Numbered from the stretch's first letter, positions 18,169 through 27,647 are shown. The stretch: 64,000 bases of DNA from DATFVA01 sp963832355 (GCA_963832355.1 CAWHTX010000017.1:186001-250000), one strand, 5' to 3'. Notes: generated by a model from the sequence alone, not told the origin. A program made the numbers and translations.

Positions 18169-19833
18169 TTACTGCCTGTAAACTATTTTACCTCCAACCA
18201 CAGTCATAACGGCTTTTACATCTTTAAGTTTTACCGGATCAATCGTTAGCGGGTTGTGGTCTAAAACAACAAAGTCGGCAAATTTTCCGGGCTCAATGCT
18301 GCCTTTTTCATTTTCGGTAAATTCAGCATAAGCGCTGTTGATAGTATAGCACTTTATTGCATCCTGAATACTGATCTTCTGCTCGGGGATCCATCCGTCA
18401 GGATTTTGACCATCAACCGTTCTTCTCGTTACAGCTGCATATAATGTCAGGAACGGATCAATCGTTACAACCGGCCAGTCGGTTCCAAAGCAGACCATAG
18501 CTTTATTTTCAAGGAAGGATTTATACGGATGTGTATACTTTATTCGCTCTTTCCCGATCCTCTTAACTGCCCACACCCCATCCTCTATTGCATGCGTAGG
18601 CTGAACGCTGGCAATCACTCCGACCTCAGCAAATCTCGTTATATCTGAGGGCTTTATATGCTGGGCATGTTCAATCCTGAATCTTCTGTCCCATGCAGGA
18701 TTTTCCTCTCTTATTTTTTCGTATAGATCAAGCATATATGAGTTAGCCCTGTCGCCTATAGCATGAGTAGAAATCTGAATATGATTTTTATCAATATCTG
18801 CTGCCCATTCAGTTAATTTGCCGTCAATTATGATATCGTTTGGCAATCCGGTATTTGTAGTATCTCCTTCATATGGTTCAAAGAACCACGCTGTACTCGA
18901 ACCTAGTGAACCATCTGAAAAAGCTTTAACGGCTCCAAGCTTGAGAAACTCATCACCAGTTCCGGCAGTTATATTATTATTTATGAGATACTGGTAATCG
19001 TCGATCGGCCACCTGATAGAAATTCTGCAGGTTAGTTTGTTTTCTGATTCAAGTCTTTTATATGCCTCATATGCAGGCCTTTCCTCCATCGAGAAAATAT
19101 CCTGCACACTGGTTATTCCGAACCTTGCCGCTTCCTTAAGAGATGTCAGAGCCGCCTGATAGAAATCTTCAACATTATGATCAGGAATTTCATCAGAGAT
19201 CAGTTCCATCGCATTATCTTTGAGGATACCGGTGGGTTCTCCGGTTTGCGCATCTTTTACTATCAAACCGCCTTCGGGACTGGGAGTATCCCGGTCTATT
19301 CCGGCAAGTTCCAGGGCTTTGGAATTAGCAAGACCAAGGTGGCCGTCCATACGGCTGACAAAAACAGGAGTATCACCTGTTATATCATCAATATCTTCTT
19401 TTGATGGCAATCTTTGAACATCCCAGCTCTCATGATCCCATCTTCCGCCTGTAACCCATTTACCCGGGTATTTTTTCACATAATCTGATAGTATTTGTCT
19501 GAATTGCTTTATTGACTTTGCGGGACGGAGGTTGATTCCCATCAGATAGAATCCGCCGCCCAGGAAGTGCAGATGGGCATCATTAAACCCGGGCATCATA
19601 AACTTTCCGCCGAGGTCAATTACTTCAGTAGTATTATCTATCCTGCTTTTAATCTCATCATTCGAACCGACGAATGTGATCCGACCGTCTTCTATTAACA
19701 CGGCCTCTGCTTCAGGCTGCTTCTCATTAACAGTATAAATATTTCCGTTTATAAATGCTTTTTTCTGCTGGGCAGTACTAAAGGTCATAATGGTTATTAT
19801 AAAGATTATTAGTAGAAAAAATTTATGCAGCAT
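18169..19833 (-). CDS. secreted YtcJ-type amidohydrolase
   Basis: A 554-residue member of the amidohydrolase superfamily (YtcJ-like, amidohydrolase 3) with a signal peptide (1-21). The beta-sandwich start reads AFINGNIYTVNEKQPEAEAV, followed by FNDAHLHFLGGG (metal-binding HxH), ISTHAIGDRAN, FRIEHAQHI and CFGTDWPV. The C-terminal IEPGKFADFVVLDHNPL closes the sandwich. The substrate is unknown; these enzymes hydrolyse C-N or C-O bonds in ring compounds or amides. It converges with prmA, only six bases apart. Confidence 0.88.
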   Translation of the reverse strand: MLHKFFLLIIFIITIMTFSTAQQKKAFINGNIYTVNEKQPEAEAVLIEDGRITFVGSNDEIKSRIDNTTEVIDLGGKFMMPGFNDAHLHFLGGGFYLMGINLRPAKSIKQFRQILSDYVKKYPGKWVTGGRWDHESWDVQRLPSKEDIDDITGDTPVFVSRMDGHLGLANSKALELAGIDRDTPSPEGGLIVKDAQTGEPTGILKDNAMELISDEIPDHNVEDFYQAALTSLKEAARFGITSVQDIFSMEERPAYEAYKRLESENKLTCRISIRWPIDDYQYLINNNITAGTGDEFLKLGAVKAFSDGSLGSSTAWFFEPYEGDTTNTGLPNDIIIDGKLTEWAADIDKNHIQISTHAIGDRANSYMLDLYEKIREENPAWDRRFRIEHAQHIKPSDITRFAEVGVIASVQPTHAIEDGVWAVKRIGKERIKYTHPYKSFLENKAMVCFGTDWPVVTIDPFLTLYAAVTRRTVDGQNPDGWIPEQKISIQDAIKCYTINSAYAEFTENEKGSIEPGKFADFVVLDHNPLTIDPVKLKDVKAVMTVVGGKIVYRQ

Positions 19834-19940
19834 ATACCCATCCTGCTTTCAGTTTAACTGGTGGATACTAATATATAAAAACAGCAGGATAAAGGAAATG
19901 AACGAAGCCCGGAGATGTTTCCAGGCTGCGTAAAAATGAA

Positions 19941-20996
19941 TTATTTAAGGAGCATTAGCTTCTTTGATGCCGAAAAATTGCCAGTAACCAGCTTGTAGAT
20001 ATATACACCGCTTGCAAGTCGCGACGCATTAAATTGAACGGAATGCTGTCCTGATTTCTGATTTTCATTCACCAGGATGGCTGCTTCCTTTCCGGTAATA
20101 TCATATACCTTAAGACTAACATGTTTCTGAACGGGAATAAAATAATCAATAGTTGTTACCGGGTTAAAAGGATTCGGGTAATTTTGTTTTAAAACAAAAT
20201 TCATTTGGGTAACACTCACTTCAATAATTTTTGAGTATGAGAAGCTTCCGTTGAGGTCTGTCTGTTTCAACCTGTAATAATTAGTTCCTGCAGACGGATT
20301 CCTGTCTGTAAATGTATAATCTGTTTTTTCAGTTGAAGTACCGCTGCCGTTGATAAATCCTAGGCGATTCCACTTACCGGTAAAGTTATCTCTTCTCTCA
20401 ACGCTGAATCCTTTGTTGTTGGTTTCCGTAGCAGTTGACCAGATCAACCGCACTTCACTCTCTTTACTGACAGCATTAAAAGAAATAAACTCTACAGGAA
20501 CGTTATCAAGTATTCTGACGGGGAAATCAGCTCCAAAATTCCAATGATCGAGATCAGAAGGGATCCCGTCACCATTCACACTGTTTGCAGCTGAGTAGAG
20601 AGTATCCCAATCCACAGAATCTGCTGCAGTATAATTAAAATACCACGCAACTGTATCTCCTGAGAATACTCTTGGCTGGTTATGTGTTATTTCGTCGGCG
20701 AGTATCTGCGTTCCGGGATCAGTTGCAGTAAGAGTACTGAACCTGGATGCAACATCAAAGCCGCCTTTTACCATTGGACCGCCTGTCATATAAATATGAT
20801 ATTCGGCTGTTTCGCCTCTAAGGAGGGAGTCGGGACCTTCAATCCATACCTGCACACCGGGATCAGGATCAAGATTATGACATACGCATCCCGTGCCGTT
20901 AAGCCTGGTAGCTCCCGAAATACCCGTAGAAAAATCTACACCGGCATATATTACGGCAGAAAGAAAAACCAGTAATAGTAAATAATTTATTTTCAT
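19941..20996 (-). CDS. secreted choice-of-anchor V (reelin-like) domain protein with T9SS sorting domain
   Basis: A 351-residue T9SS cargo protein. After the signal peptide, GISGATRLNGTGCVCHN gives a CxCH motif like those at the start of choice-of-anchor V domains, where similar CxxCH segments occur. A reelin-like beta domain follows (about 45-165), then a fibronectin-III-like module (VPVEFISFNA, TATETNNKGF) and the sorting domain with NYPNPFNPVTTI ending SKKLMLLK. The CxCH spacing is one residue shorter than the haem-type CxxCH, so haem binding should not be assumed. Function unknown. Confidence 0.8.
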   Translation of the reverse strand: MKINYLLLLVFLSAVIYAGVDFSTGISGATRLNGTGCVCHNLDPDPGVQVWIEGPDSLLRGETAEYHIYMTGGPMVKGGFDVASRFSTLTATDPGTQILADEITHNQPRVFSGDTVAWYFNYTAADSVDWDTLYSAANSVNGDGIPSDLDHWNFGADFPVRILDNVPVEFISFNAVSKESEVRLIWSTATETNNKGFSVERRDNFTGKWNRLGFINGSGTSTEKTDYTFTDRNPSAGTNYYRLKQTDLNGSFSYSKIIEVSVTQMNFVLKQNYPNPFNPVTTIDYFIPVQKHVSLKVYDITGKEAAILVNENQKSGQHSVQFNASRLASGVYIYKLVTGNFSASKKLMLLK

Positions 20997-21043
20997 TATA
21001 AATATGCTTTTTTGTGATCAATAAGGTATGATCTTGCTTAGGG

Positions 21044-21073
21044 ATATACCGCTCCTGGAGGGGAGCGGTATAT
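21044..21073. terminator. perfect 12-bp hairpin between two T9SS genes
   Basis: ATATACCGCTCC (21044-21055) and GGAGCGGTATAT (21062-21073) form a perfect 12-bp stem with a six-base loop. It starts 11 bases after the stop of the gene ending at 21084 on the minus strand, so it probably terminates that transcript. No long T-run follows. Confidence 0.55.
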
Positions 21074-21083
21074 TAAAGCAGAA

Positions 21084-22628
21084 TTATTTCATTAACATCA
21101 TCTTCTTTGTATTTACGAAAGAAGATCCGTCATTTCCTTTCGCTTCAATGACATAAAAATATAAACCGCTCGAAAGATTTCCTGCTGCAAAATCAACATT
21201 ATATCTACCCGCAACATACTGACGGTTTGTAAGATCGGAAATCTTTTGTCCCAGTGCATTATATATAGTGATCTTCACTTTTGCATCTGTGGGCACGCTG
21301 AAATTTATTTTAGTCGTCGGGTTAAAAGGATTTGGATAGTTCTGGGAAATGCTATATGAAGCAGGAAGAGGAGATACAACTTCCACTACTTTCGAGTATT
21401 CTGAACTGCCGTCAAAATCAACCTGTTTCAACCGGAAATACAATTTTTCTGAATTCTGCATATTAGCAGTGTATGTATAAGAATGGCTCTCTGATGAAGT
21501 ACCGAATCCGGGTACAAATCCGACCTTCTTAAAAGTTGTATTATCAGAACTTGTTTCGATATCGAATCCCTTGTTGTTCGTTTCAGTTGCCGTACGCCAG
21601 TTTAAAACAGCCTTTCCATCAATTACTTCGCCGGAAAAAGAAGTCAGTTCAACAGGAATGAACCATGGCGAATCAAGCTTATATAGTCCGCTTCCAAAGG
21701 CTGCAAATACTGTTACAGTATCAATAACGTGGTATGCATAATTACTGGAAGGGTTACTAAGTACCGTCCAGTTCAATCCGCCGTCGTGTGTGAAGTAACT
21801 GCTCCCTGAGTATTCACCGCATATTAGGTAATTAGAAAGTTGAGGTGAAATGGATAAACCCCACATATTTCTTCCGGAAAAATAAGGAATGCTCAGCCAG
21901 GTTTGTCCGTAATCGGTAGTTTTAAGAAAACCGCCTCCGCCTGACCATTTCGTGGCCCACGCAGTTCCCGGAATATTCTTGTCAACAGCTATTATTGGTG
22001 TTTCACCGCTTGTAGAGAAGGGGTGTGTCCACGTGGCACCATAATCCGTGCTTCGTGCAATTCCATAGCCATTATCACCGACGATAATGACATTCGGCTG
22101 ATCGGGAAATACATCGATATCACAGGGAGAACCAAAGGGCAGAGATGAGGATAAGGTTATCCAGGTTGATCCGAAATCGTAGGAGGCTCTGAATGCGTTG
22201 CCGCTCATCGCATAGAGGGTGTCCGGATGAACGGGATCTTTCTCAACAGGTACTCCGAAGTAGTACCATGAAAAAGAACCAGTGGATACCCAGGTAGTAC
22301 CGCCATCTGTTGTTTTCATTGTTTGCTGAGCATTCTCGATAGCGGCCAGGAAAGTATTTTCGTCGTATGAGCTTTGAAGCAAGCATTTAACAGAGGACGC
22401 ACCCGGAATTGTATTTCCGAACGGCGAAAACGACTCTCCGCGGTCGGTACTTCTGTAAATTCTATTGCCTGATCCATAGTAGATAATGTTGTCATCCCAG
22501 TTATTCACACAGATCGGATCGCCGAGACTACTGCCGGCCTGTTTCAGCTGCCAGCTGTAATTCTGTGAATAAGAGAGAGAGAAAGAGAAAAGAAAAATGA
22601 GGATGAAAAAAGTATAATAGTTCTTCAT
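21084..22628 (-). CDS. secreted sortilin/BNR-like beta-propeller protein with T9SS sorting domain
   Basis: A 514-residue T9SS cargo protein. The signal peptide ends near SYSQ. The body has propeller repeats of the type YRSTDRGESFSPFG, MKTTDGGTTWVSTG, ARSTDYGATWTHPF, LKTTDYGQTWLSIP and FTHDGGLNWTVLS, the Asp-box/BNR pattern. Then come VPVELTSFSG, TATETNNKGF and the sorting domain NYPNPFNPTTKINF with the end NTKKMMLMK. AGGAG lies just before the ATG. Ligand unknown. Confidence 0.83.
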   Translation of the reverse strand: MKNYYTFFILIFLFSFSLSYSQNYSWQLKQAGSSLGDPICVNNWDDNIIYYGSGNRIYRSTDRGESFSPFGNTIPGASSVKCLLQSSYDENTFLAAIENAQQTMKTTDGGTTWVSTGSFSWYYFGVPVEKDPVHPDTLYAMSGNAFRASYDFGSTWITLSSSLPFGSPCDIDVFPDQPNVIIVGDNGYGIARSTDYGATWTHPFSTSGETPIIAVDKNIPGTAWATKWSGGGGFLKTTDYGQTWLSIPYFSGRNMWGLSISPQLSNYLICGEYSGSSYFTHDGGLNWTVLSNPSSNYAYHVIDTVTVFAAFGSGLYKLDSPWFIPVELTSFSGEVIDGKAVLNWRTATETNNKGFDIETSSDNTTFKKVGFVPGFGTSSESHSYTYTANMQNSEKLYFRLKQVDFDGSSEYSKVVEVVSPLPASYSISQNYPNPFNPTTKINFSVPTDAKVKITIYNALGQKISDLTNRQYVAGRYNVDFAAGNLSSGLYFYVIEAKGNDGSSFVNTKKMMLMK

Positions 22629-22921
22629 ATCTCCTGAGTATTTTATTATTTGAATCCCGCAGGCAGGTATGCTGCGTGTTAATTAAACTTTGTAGCTTTG
22701 TAATACAATTTCATTAAGTCCTGAAAACCGGAAAGGACATTAGATAATATGCCTCCCGTTCTGTCGGACAGGGGTTAAAGTATCCTGTAATTTATTTTAT
22801 TTGCTCGATGTTTGATGGTCCTTTGAGACCGGTGAATAATATACAAACCCTGTAAATGGAATCCAAAAAAAAAATTCGTTAAGTTTGCCAATTCAGATTA
22901 AAAATTATAGCGGGAGAATTA

Positions 22922-23644
22922 ATGAATCTTGATGTTCTTATTTTTGCTGCCCATCCTGACGATGCCGAATTAGCAATGGGTGGAACAATTGCTAAATTGA
23001 CAAAAAATGACCTTAAGGTTGGGATAATAGACCTTACCAGGGGAGAACTTGGTACGAGAGGTACTGCGGAAATAAGACAGAAGGAGGCTTTCCTTGCCGC
23101 CGGTATCCTGAAAGCTTCATTAAGGGAGAATCTGGAGATCCCCGATGGAAATATTGAAAGGAAGAAAGAGAACCTTATGAAGGTTGTTATGAGTATCAGG
23201 AAATACCGCCCTAAAGTTATATTTGCCCCCTATTTCAATGATCGCCATCCTGATCATATATATACCAGTCGGCTTGTAAAAGAGGCAATGTTTGCTACCG
23301 GTCTTTCAAAGTTAAAAACTTTCGATCGTGAAGTTCCTCAAAATCATTACAGGCCGAAAAAGCTGTATTATTATATGCAGACATACCAGTTTGAGCCTTC
23401 CTTTATAGTAGATATTTCTGAATGTTTTGAGACTAAAATGAAGGCGGTTCAATGCTATCAGAGCCAGTTCCATGACCCGAGGAGTAAAGAGCCCGAGACC
23501 TTCATAAGCAGACCCGAGTTCCTTAATTACATTGAATCCCGGGCCCAGGTATATGGATTTCAGATTGATAAAAGATACGGTGAGCCTTTCTTCTGCGAGG
23601 AAAAGGTTGAACTAAGTCTGACAGAAATGCTGAGGGAATCTTAA
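22922..23644 (+). CDS. bshB1: bacillithiol biosynthesis deacetylase BshB1
   Basis: A 240-residue zinc deacetylase of the PIG-L/LmbE family. It removes the acetyl group from GlcNAc-malate during synthesis of the thiol bacillithiol. The zinc site is AAHPDDAELAMGGT, with the distal DRHPDHIYTSRLV. LTRGELGTRGT and the length fit the BshB1 subfamily. It stands alone on the plus strand between minus-strand genes; TAAGTTTG at 22880-22887 could be the -7 promoter element. bshA and bshC are not in this window. Confidence 0.93.
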   Translation: MNLDVLIFAAHPDDAELAMGGTIAKLTKNDLKVGIIDLTRGELGTRGTAEIRQKEAFLAAGILKASLRENLEIPDGNIERKKENLMKVVMSIRKYRPKVIFAPYFNDRHPDHIYTSRLVKEAMFATGLSKLKTFDREVPQNHYRPKKLYYYMQTYQFEPSFIVDISECFETKMKAVQCYQSQFHDPRSKEPETFISRPEFLNYIESRAQVYGFQIDKRYGEPFFCEEKVELSLTEMLRES

Positions 23645-23646
23645 AC

Positions 23647-25929
23647 TTATCCAAGCCTGGCCTTCCTTAATCTGAGTGAATTAGAAACTACACTTACCGA
23701 ACTCATTGCCATAGCCCCGGCGGCGATCATTGGGTTCAGCAGTCCCAGTGCAGCAAGCGGTATCCCTATCACATTATAAATAAACGCCCAGAAGAGATTC
23801 TGTTTAATTGTGCTGATGGTTTTTGCCGACAGTTTAAGCGTGCTGAGAACTTCCTTTATATTCCCGTTGATTAAGGTAATGTCGGCGCTTTCAATTGCTA
23901 TATCGGTTCCGGTTCCAATGGCAATTCCCACATCTGCCTGAGCCAGGGCGGGGGAATCGTTAATGCCGTCACCTACCATTGCAACAACCTCACCCTGCGA
24001 CTGAAGTTTTTTAACTATCTCTGCCTTATCTGACGGCAATACTTCCGAGAATATCTGTTCTATACCTGCTTCTTTAGCTATTGCTTCGGCAGTCCTTTTG
24101 TTATCCCCGGTAAGCAGTACAGTTTGAATATTTCTTTTCTTCAGATCTGCTACAACCATCTTCGTTTCACTGCGGATAATGTCGGCAACACCAATGATCC
24201 CTGATAACTTATTATCCTGTGAAATAAATATAGGAGTTTTTCCTTCGCTGCTTAATCTTTCAATTTCATCCGAACTTTCCGGGTCTATTTCAACCCCGCG
24301 TTCCCCCATAAGAGCTGAGTTTCCCATCAATACCTCCGCATTATTATAACTTGCTTCTATTCCGCTTCCGGTAAGGGAATTAAACCTGCTCACCTCATTC
24401 AGTACTATATTTTTTGACGAAGCATAATCTACTATAGCCGCTCCGAGAGGATGTTCCGACTTCGATTCAAGAGAAGCAGCTGTCTGCATCAATTCATCTT
24501 CATCTGTTCCGTTTTTTAAGATAATATCTGTTACGACGGGTTTGCCTATCGTTATCGTTCCTGTTTTATCAAAGACCACTGTTGTAACGGAATTAAGTCT
24601 CTCCAGGCTCTCAGCGTTCTTTATCATTATACCATTTGATGCGCCCAGTCCTGTTCCTACCATAATTGCAGTAGGAGTTGCCAGACCCAAAGCACATGGA
24701 CACGCAATTACCATTACCGCTATAAAATTCAGCATTGCAGCGGTAAAGGGTATCCCCCCGACAAAATACCAGATCAGGAAGGTAACAACCGCAATTCCAA
24801 TAACTACCGGTACAAAAATGGATGCAACTTTATCTGCCAGGCTTTGTATCGGAGCTTTAGACCCCTGCGCTTCTTCCACGAGCTTAACTATGCGCGAAAT
24901 AACCGAATCTTTTCCAACCGCCTCTGCCCTGATAGTAAGACTTCCATTTTTATTGATGGTTCCGCCTATAACCTTTGCTCCTTTTGTTTTTTCTACAGGG
25001 ATACTTTCGCCGGTAATCATTGATTCATCAATCGAAGAATAGCCTTCAATTATAGAGGCATCAACGGGGATCTTTTCACCGGGTCTGACTATAATAATGT
25101 CGCCGCTTACCACATCTTTTATCGGTATGTCGATCCGCTGATTATCTCTCAAAACTCTTGCGGTCTTGGGCTGCAAACCCAGAAGTTTCTTAATAGCCGA
25201 AGAAGTTTTGGATTTAGCCCTGGCCTCAAGAAGCTTACCCATAAGAATTAAGGTTATAATTATTACAGCTGTGTCAAAATAAATATGTCCGTCGGCAGAA
25301 GTCAGGTTCAGTAATTCCGGAAATAGTACAGCAATGGTGCTATATACATATGCAGTGCCGGTGCCGACAGCCACCAGGGTATTCATATCAGCGGAGAAAT
25401 GTTTTGCTATTTTCCATGATGATGTAAAGAATCTCTTACCTGAAATAAAAATTACAAGTGTAGAACCAAGAAAAAGAAGTTTATTAACTTCATCCATCGT
25501 CAACGGGATTACATTCCTGAACCAGTCCGTCATCATAAGCATACTGACAATCATTATAGGGATTGAAAGTACAGCACTGAATATAAATTCCTTCCTTAGT
25601 TTCAGATATGATTCCTTGTGCTGAAGATCAGAAGCCGATTCTATTTCATCAGATTCGTCAGATTCTTTTTTCTCTGCCGGAGGAATGAGCTTATATCCTG
25701 CATCTTCAACAACCTGTGTGAATTTAGAAACATCGGCCAGGGAAGGGTCATAGGAAAGAGTAACCTTTTCGGTTGCAAGGTTTACATTCACCTCTCCGAT
25801 TCCTTCCACTTTCTTCAACGCCTTTTCAACTCTCATAACGCAGCTTGCACAGGTCATTCCCTCAACAGGCAGGGTTAATGATTTAATTGCCTGGTTATTT
25901 ATTTTATGTTCTTTTGATACTGGTTGCAT
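23647..25929 (-). CDS. copA: copper-exporting P1B-type ATPase CopA
   Basis: A 760-residue heavy-metal ATPase that exports Cu(I) across the inner membrane. One N-terminal metal-binding domain carries GMTCASC (Cys27, Cys30). The transmembrane CPC motif is at Cys410-Pro411-Cys412 (IACPCALGLATP). Catalytic features are DKTGTIT, SEHPLG, and GDGINDSPALAQADVGIA. The last helices hold YN and MSS residues (FWAFIYNVIG, AMAMSSVSVV) typical of the Cu(I)-selective subgroup. It follows copZ in the same direction with a 39-base gap and is probably transcribed with it. Confidence 0.95.
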   Translation of the reverse strand: MQPVSKEHKINNQAIKSLTLPVEGMTCASCVMRVEKALKKVEGIGEVNVNLATEKVTLSYDPSLADVSKFTQVVEDAGYKLIPPAEKKESDESDEIESASDLQHKESYLKLRKEFIFSAVLSIPIMIVSMLMMTDWFRNVIPLTMDEVNKLLFLGSTLVIFISGKRFFTSSWKIAKHFSADMNTLVAVGTGTAYVYSTIAVLFPELLNLTSADGHIYFDTAVIIITLILMGKLLEARAKSKTSSAIKKLLGLQPKTARVLRDNQRIDIPIKDVVSGDIIIVRPGEKIPVDASIIEGYSSIDESMITGESIPVEKTKGAKVIGGTINKNGSLTIRAEAVGKDSVISRIVKLVEEAQGSKAPIQSLADKVASIFVPVVIGIAVVTFLIWYFVGGIPFTAAMLNFIAVMVIACPCALGLATPTAIMVGTGLGASNGIMIKNAESLERLNSVTTVVFDKTGTITIGKPVVTDIILKNGTDEDELMQTAASLESKSEHPLGAAIVDYASSKNIVLNEVSRFNSLTGSGIEASYNNAEVLMGNSALMGERGVEIDPESSDEIERLSSEGKTPIFISQDNKLSGIIGVADIIRSETKMVVADLKKRNIQTVLLTGDNKRTAEAIAKEAGIEQIFSEVLPSDKAEIVKKLQSQGEVVAMVGDGINDSPALAQADVGIAIGTGTDIAIESADITLINGNIKEVLSTLKLSAKTISTIKQNLFWAFIYNVIGIPLAALGLLNPMIAAGAMAMSSVSVVSNSLRLRKARLG

Positions 25930-25968
25930 TCCAATTTTTCCTTAATAGTTTACACAGCCTGATTTCAT

Positions 25969-26181
25969 TTAAATTCTGGTTAAAACAGGTTTGTATCCGG
26001 CCTCTTCAATTGCATGGTAAATTTTCTGTTCGTCAGTTTTAGTTTCGTCATACTCTACTACCGCCTCGCCGATTTTAACTTTCTTGACCTTGACATCATC
26101 TAATCTTGATAATTCTTTTCTTACTGCCATTTCACAATGTCCGCAGCTCATTCCTTCGATTTTGATCTCTTTTGTAGTCAT
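25969..26181 (-). CDS. copZ: copper chaperone CopZ (heavy-metal-associated domain)
   Basis: A 70-residue single heavy-metal-associated domain with IEGMSCGHCEMAV, which binds Cu(I) through two cysteines and passes it to CopA. I place the start at ATG 26181 because AAAGGA lies upstream; the longer frame to 26226 would add a low-complexity asparagine-rich extension overlapping the promoter. The candidate promoter and inverted repeat at 26224-26254 lie upstream. Confidence 0.88.
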   Translation of the reverse strand: MTTKEIKIEGMSCGHCEMAVRKELSRLDDVKVKKVKIGEAVVEYDETKTDEQKIYHAIEEAGYKPVLTRI

Positions 26182-26223
26182 TATAGTATATCCTTTGTTA
26201 TATTTATTATTATTGTGACTGTA

Positions 26224-26254
26224 CAAATATAGTGCAGACGTTCGCCCGGAACGT
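26224..26254 (-). promoter_or_regulatory. candidate copZ-copA promoter with overlapping inverted repeat
   Basis: On the minus strand TATATTTG (26231-26224) fits the Bacteroidota -7 element TAnnTTTG. Immediately upstream is a perfect inverted repeat, ACGTTC-N5-GAACGT (26238-26254), covering roughly -21 to -37 relative to a start near 26217. This is where an activator or repressor would act. The AraC-type regulator encoded just upstream is the obvious candidate ligand, by position only. Confidence 0.5.
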
Positions 26255-26313
26255 TATATAATTATTGGAAAAAGTTATATGATTTTTGCGGCTTTCGGCA
26301 GGAAATTCATCAC

Positions 26314-26904
26314 TTATTTGACATTATCAAGGGGTTTTCGGGTATTCTCAGTCATACTTTTAAACTGGTTAGCGGTCATTCCCGTTACTTTTTTGAACTG
26401 TGCGGATAAATGAGCAACGCTGCTGTATCCAAGCCTGAAAGCTATCTCACTGAGCGTCAACTCGCCGTACTTCAGCAGTTCCTTTGCCCTTTCAATTTTC
26501 TGCAGAATAAAATAGTGTTCAATGGTAATATTTTCGACTGAAGAGAAGAGGGTGCTTAAATAATGATAATCAGCATTTATCTTTTCCGAAAGATATTCTG
26601 AAATATTTATTCTTCCGGCAATTTTTTCTTCATCCCTGATTAATTCTATTACCTGGACTTTGATTTGTTCAATGATCTTCATTTTCCTGTCTTCAATCAG
26701 TTCAAACCCGTTTTCATTAAGCACATTCCTTATTTTATCGGTCATATCCCGATCCAGTTCCTCCGCTACTCTGACTTCTCCAAGACTGATGCTTTTAATA
26801 TTCAATCCCAGTTTCTCAAATTCTTCGGCTACTACCCTGATACACCGGTTGCATACCATATTTTTAATATATACAGTAGTTCCTGTTTGCTTATCCATCT
26901 TCAT
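26314..26904 (-). CDS. AraC family regulator with N-terminal heavy-metal-associated-like domain
   Basis: The 196-residue protein begins with a domain resembling a heavy-metal-associated domain: YIKNMVCNRCIRVV with Cys18 and Cys21, then EFEKLGLNIKSISLGEV. The C-terminal half (about 95-190) is an AraC helix-turn-helix pair: ISEYLSEKINADYHYLSTLF and LTLSEIAFRLGYSSVAHLSA followed by QFKKVTGMTANQFK. It is probably a copper-sensing regulator of the adjacent copZ-copA genes. The metal-site spacing CxxC is conserved, but the usual MxCxxC context is altered (MVCNRC). Confidence 0.8.
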   Translation of the reverse strand: MKMDKQTGTTVYIKNMVCNRCIRVVAEEFEKLGLNIKSISLGEVRVAEELDRDMTDKIRNVLNENGFELIEDRKMKIIEQIKVQVIELIRDEEKIAGRINISEYLSEKINADYHYLSTLFSSVENITIEHYFILQKIERAKELLKYGELTLSEIAFRLGYSSVAHLSAQFKKVTGMTANQFKSMTENTRKPLDNVK

Positions 26905-26967
26905 AATATTATCTGTGAATTAACTTAACTAACAAAAAATAAAACAGAAATACCAATAAATAAAGCT

Positions 26968-27450
26968 CTATTCCTTTTCGAGGGGAAGCATAGTATTATT
27001 ATTGGTCAATACAACCAACTTGCCGTCAATCAGTTTAACCTCAAGCATCTCTCCATTGTCAGTCAGCATCATCATTCTTCTATCTTTCAGCACCTTATTG
27101 GAATCAGGTAGAATCAGTAAAGTGTGATCGCCATTTTTCTTGATCTGGTACACGGTAGTGTCTGTTAGTCCAACCGCCATAATTTTATTATCATTTAATT
27201 TAACCGGTAAAGTCATTCCCGAATCAGCTATCATTACTATTTTTCCAATTTTATGATTTGCCATACCGGCCGGACCGCTCGTGACAAAAGTATCGCCTCC
27301 CATCAGAGTATCGTTAGAAACATTAATCCTTGATTGAGGCCGCTGTTTGGTTTGTTCAGGAGAATGACTATGCAGCTGATCGTCATTTTTATTAGAACAT
27401 CCCGCGGATAACAAGGCGATTGCAAAAATTAGATAATAAAGTAGTTTCAT
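26968..27450 (-). CDS. hypothetical lipoprotein in copper locus
   Basis: A 160-residue predicted lipoprotein with lipobox LSAGC (Cys18) and a His-containing segment just after it (QLHSHSPEQ). The rest holds three related beta-rich units: KIGKIVMIADSGMTLPVKL, RRMMMLTDNGEMLEVKLIDG and KLVVLTNNNTMLPLEKE. Methionines are frequent, in keeping with periplasmic copper proteins. I cannot name the family with confidence; it may belong to a DUF6799-like group. Position next to the regulator suggests a copper-linked envelope role. Confidence 0.6.
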   Translation of the reverse strand: MKLLYYLIFAIALLSAGCSNKNDDQLHSHSPEQTKQRPQSRINVSNDTLMGGDTFVTSGPAGMANHKIGKIVMIADSGMTLPVKLNDNKIMAVGLTDTTVYQIKKNGDHTLLILPDSNKVLKDRRMMMLTDNGEMLEVKLIDGKLVVLTNNNTMLPLEKE

Positions 27451-27545
27451 TTCTCTGCCTTTAATGAAAGTGCAATTTTAATCATCCCGCACTATTTCAT
27501 TGTATTATATAAGACACAACTTTCATTAGTGTGATTTAGTACAAC

Positions 27546-27647
27546 TTACTTTTTATGTTTTTTAATGACTTCACCTATGGCGGGAAATACTAAAAAGAGC
27601 AGCGCAGTGGCTATTAAATATTTTGTTTTTGAGAAAGGGAGATCCAT
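27546..27647 (-). CDS. candidate 33-residue membrane peptide
   Basis: A short frame that begins MDLPFSKTKYLIATALLFL and ends EVIKKHKK. It has one hydrophobic helix (about residues 10-24) and a basic tail. AAGGA lies six bases before the ATG. It sits 98 bases upstream of the copper-locus lipoprotein and downstream of recQ, on the same strand. The hydrophobic-plus-basic layout resembles small inner-membrane peptides. No family recognised. Confidence 0.45.
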   Translation of the reverse strand: MDLPFSKTKYLIATALLFLVFPAIGEVIKKHKK

